7,781 nucleotides of DNA, from NCBI GenBank assembly GCA_021780975.1, contig JAJXXS010000235.1:1-7781 (forward strand). The letters run 5' to 3'. The DNA is from Pseudomonadota bacterium. Its GTDB lineage: Bacteria; Pseudomonadota; Gammaproteobacteria; Burkholderiales; Thiobacillaceae. Position 1 is the stretch's first letter. The number at the start of each line of letters is the position of its first letter. The notes below the pieces were generated by a model, which worked only from the letters and a program-made list of their open reading frames with translations, had not been told where the DNA came from and made no database searches. Positions 6,663 through 7,781 of the stretch are shown one piece after another. Position numbers and translations under genes: made by a program.

Positions 6663-7405
6663 CCGGGCGGCAAGGCCCGCGCGACCACCCAGCATTCGAC
6701 CGCAACGGCACCGGCTTGTTTCAGGGTACGTGTCAGTTCGCCCAGCGTAGCGCCGCTGGTCATGACGTCATCCAGCACTGCAATACGCAGGCCGGACACC
6801 AGCTCCGGGCGCGCCAAGAACGCGCCGCGCAGATTCTTAAGCCGGGCAGCGCGATCCAGGCCGGCTTGCGGAGGCGTATCGCGTACGCGCTGGACCGCAG
6901 CATGCACCAGGGGCAGGTGGAAGCGCCGTGCCAGCGGCCGCGCGAGTTCCATGGCCTGGTTGTACCCGCGCGCCGCGAGCCGCGCCGGGTGCAGCGGCAG
7001 GGGCAGAATGGCGTCCACGGCAGCGCCGTCGAGGACGCCCGCAAGGCAGTCTGCCAGGAGCGGGGCAAGGCTCAGGTCGCCGCGGTATTTGAGCGCACCG
7101 ATCAGACCGTCGACAGGAAAATCATAAAGCAGTGCACTGCGCGTGCACTGCCACGCCGGTGGGTGGCTCAGGCAGGCGCCGCAGATTTGCCCGTCCTCGC
7201 TGGGGAGGGCGCATATTGGGCAGCGTGGTGCCGGCAGCCAGGGCAGGTCCGCGCGGCAATGCGGGCACAGGCCGATGCCGCGTGCCGCGCCGCCGCACAG
7301 GCGACAGCGGTGGGGCAGGCGGCGCAGCAGCTGGCGCTTAAATAATGGGCTACCGTTCAATTTTTGATGGTCGGATTGTTTACAGCCAGCGGAAGCGGCG
7401 GCCAT
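6653..7405 (-). CDS. comF: ComF family protein (zinc-finger plus phosphoribosyltransferase fold)
   Basis: From the ATG at 7405 this is 250 residues. The N-terminal part has four CxxC pairs (C34/C37, C47/C50, C62/C65, C75/C78), as expected for the ComF zinc-binding region. Then come the family motif RGYNQA (146-151) and the PRPP-loop-like IAVLDDVMTSGATL (208-221) of type I phosphoribosyltransferases. ComF proteins are needed for natural DNA uptake in some bacteria, apparently moving single-stranded DNA into the cytoplasm; in others (GntX/YhgH) the role is less clear. No other competence gene is in the window. The start is uncertain. An ATG ten codons upstream (7435) would interlock with the divergent gene's start, while a TTG at 7360 would give the short N-terminus usual for the family; none of the three has a strong ribosome-binding site. 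The 3' end overlaps tyrS by 10 bases. Confidence 0.92.
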   Translation of the reverse strand: MAAASAGCKQSDHQKLNGSPLFKRQLLRRLPHRCRLCGGAARGIGLCPHCRADLPWLPAPRCPICALPSEDGQICGACLSHPPAWQCTRSALLYDFPVDGLIGALKYRGDLSLAPLLADCLAGVLDGAAVDAILPLPLHPARLAARGYNQAMELARPLARRFHLPLVHAAVQRVRDTPPQAGLDRAARLKNLRGAFLARPELVSGLRIAVLDDVMTSGATLGELTRTLKQAGAVAVECWVVARALPPGQT

Positions 7406-7408
7406 AAT
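7379..7408 (+). promoter_or_regulatory. Candidate sigma-70 promoter of the right-edge membrane protein gene
   Basis: TTTACA (7379-7384) and CATAAT (7403-7408) are each one base from the sigma-70 consensus and are separated by 18 bases. Transcription would begin near 7415, leaving a leader of about 20 bases before the ATG at 7434. The box lies inside or just upstream of the comF 5' end, which supports comF starting further in than 7435. Confidence 0.5.
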
Positions 7409-7433
7409 GCGGCTTTTAGGCTTGGTTTCGCCC

Positions 7434-7781
7434 ATGTCATCTCAGCGCGTCATCAGCGCGGATTCCGCCAAATTTGCGGCGCGCATTTTCAATATCGGCA
7501 CCGTGGCGTCCATCCTGATTCCATTTCTGCTCATGCTGTGGATCGGCGTATCCATGTTCGTCTACGCCTCCGTGGCGCATCACCCCAATCCGCGTACGGT
7601 GTATTACAACCGCTGGGCGGGGTACAGATTCTACGGCGCCGTGGGAGCCCTGGTGGTGATCGGTCCTGCGTTGTACGAGCTGGGCAAACATATTTTCGTG
7701 CGCGGCGACCTGAGCCATTGGGGCAACGTCATGTCTGTTGCACTGATCTGGGGAATCCTGGTCGTCGCCGTGGTTCCCTGG
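7434..7781 (+). CDS. Membrane protein of unknown function (partial, runs off the right edge)
   Basis: A frame open from the ATG at 7434 to the end of the window, 116 codons with no stop. I do not recognise the family. A polar N-terminus of about 20 residues (MSSQRVISADSAKFAARIFN) is followed by a long hydrophobic stretch (about 21-47, including SILIPFLLMLWIGVSMFVY), a loop rich in aromatic and basic residues (YYNRWAGYRFYG), a second hydrophobic segment (about 66-84, GAVGALVVIGPAL), and a third (about 99-115, MSVALIWGILVVAVVP). An inner-membrane protein with at least three helices is therefore likely. A good -10/-35 pair lies upstream, but the ribosome-binding site is weak (TAGG about 15 bases before the ATG). 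The codon pattern is GC-rich like its neighbours, so there is no sign of transfer. Nothing in the visible part identifies a substrate or partner. Confidence 0.75.
   Translation, partial: MSSQRVISADSAKFAARIFNIGTVASILIPFLLMLWIGVSMFVYASVAHHPNPRTVYYNRWAGYRFYGAVGALVVIGPALYELGKHIFVRGDLSHWGNVMSVALIWGILVVAVVPW

Noticed and set aside
5790..6695. A 301-codon minus-strand frame opposite tyrS.
   Set aside because: It is antisense to a textbook tyrosyl-tRNA synthetase and ends inside its conserved part, so it is a codon-bias shadow.
6716..7345. A 209-codon plus-strand frame opposite comF.
   Set aside because: It mirrors the ComF zinc-finger and PRPP-loop coding sequence and shows no independent motif.
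7437..7718. A 93-codon minus-strand frame opposite the right-edge membrane protein.
   Set aside because: The plus-strand frame has clear transmembrane segments and an upstream promoter. The minus frame is polar and histidine-rich from reversed codons, with no start signal.
1..7781. A novel defence, mobile or biosynthetic system.
   Set aside because: Composition is even, all recognisable genes are housekeeping families, and there are no repeats, integrase, transposase or toxin-antitoxin pairs. The two unknown elements (DUF1631 and the edge membrane protein) are far apart and not linked.

Overview
The window is GC-rich chromosomal DNA from a proteobacterium. The gene set and its arrangement (tyrS divergent from an M23 peptidase followed by anmK, a DUF721/DciA gene, and a DUF1631 gene) fit a betaproteobacterium best. 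That placement is inferred from family distribution and neighbourhood, because there is no rRNA in the window to fix it. No tRNA, rRNA, insertion sequence, phage gene, CRISPR array or other sign of a mobile island was seen. It reads as an ordinary housekeeping stretch, densely packed with seven genes.

Layout from left to right. Bases 1-2300 (minus strand) hold most of a large DUF1631 protein with a PilZ-like N-terminus; its C-terminal end lies beyond the left edge. A 104-base divergent gap (2301-2404) separates it from a small plus-strand DciA/DUF721 gene (about 2405-2854), which probably starts at a non-standard codon. Convergent with dciA, 14 bases away, is a minus-strand pair: an M23 metallopeptidase (4012-5310) followed 33 bases downstream by anmK (2869-3978). 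A 155-base divergent intergenic region (5311-5465) separates the peptidase from tyrS (5466-6662, plus). tyrS overlaps tail to tail by 10 bases with a ComF-family gene (minus, 6653 to about 7405). Divergent from comF, a predicted three-helix membrane protein starts at 7434 and runs off the right edge.

Functionally, the M23 peptidase and AnmK both act on peptidoglycan: one cuts cross-links in the envelope, the other returns anhydro-MurNAc to metabolism in the cytoplasm. They look co-transcribed. DciA (replicative helicase loading), TyrS (tRNA charging) and ComF (PRTase-fold protein linked to DNA uptake) are independent core functions. The DUF1631 protein is the least understood sizeable gene here. 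Its N-terminal RxxxR...DxCxxG signature makes it a candidate cyclic-di-GMP responder and is the most interesting lead. I did not find evidence for a wholly new multi-gene system.
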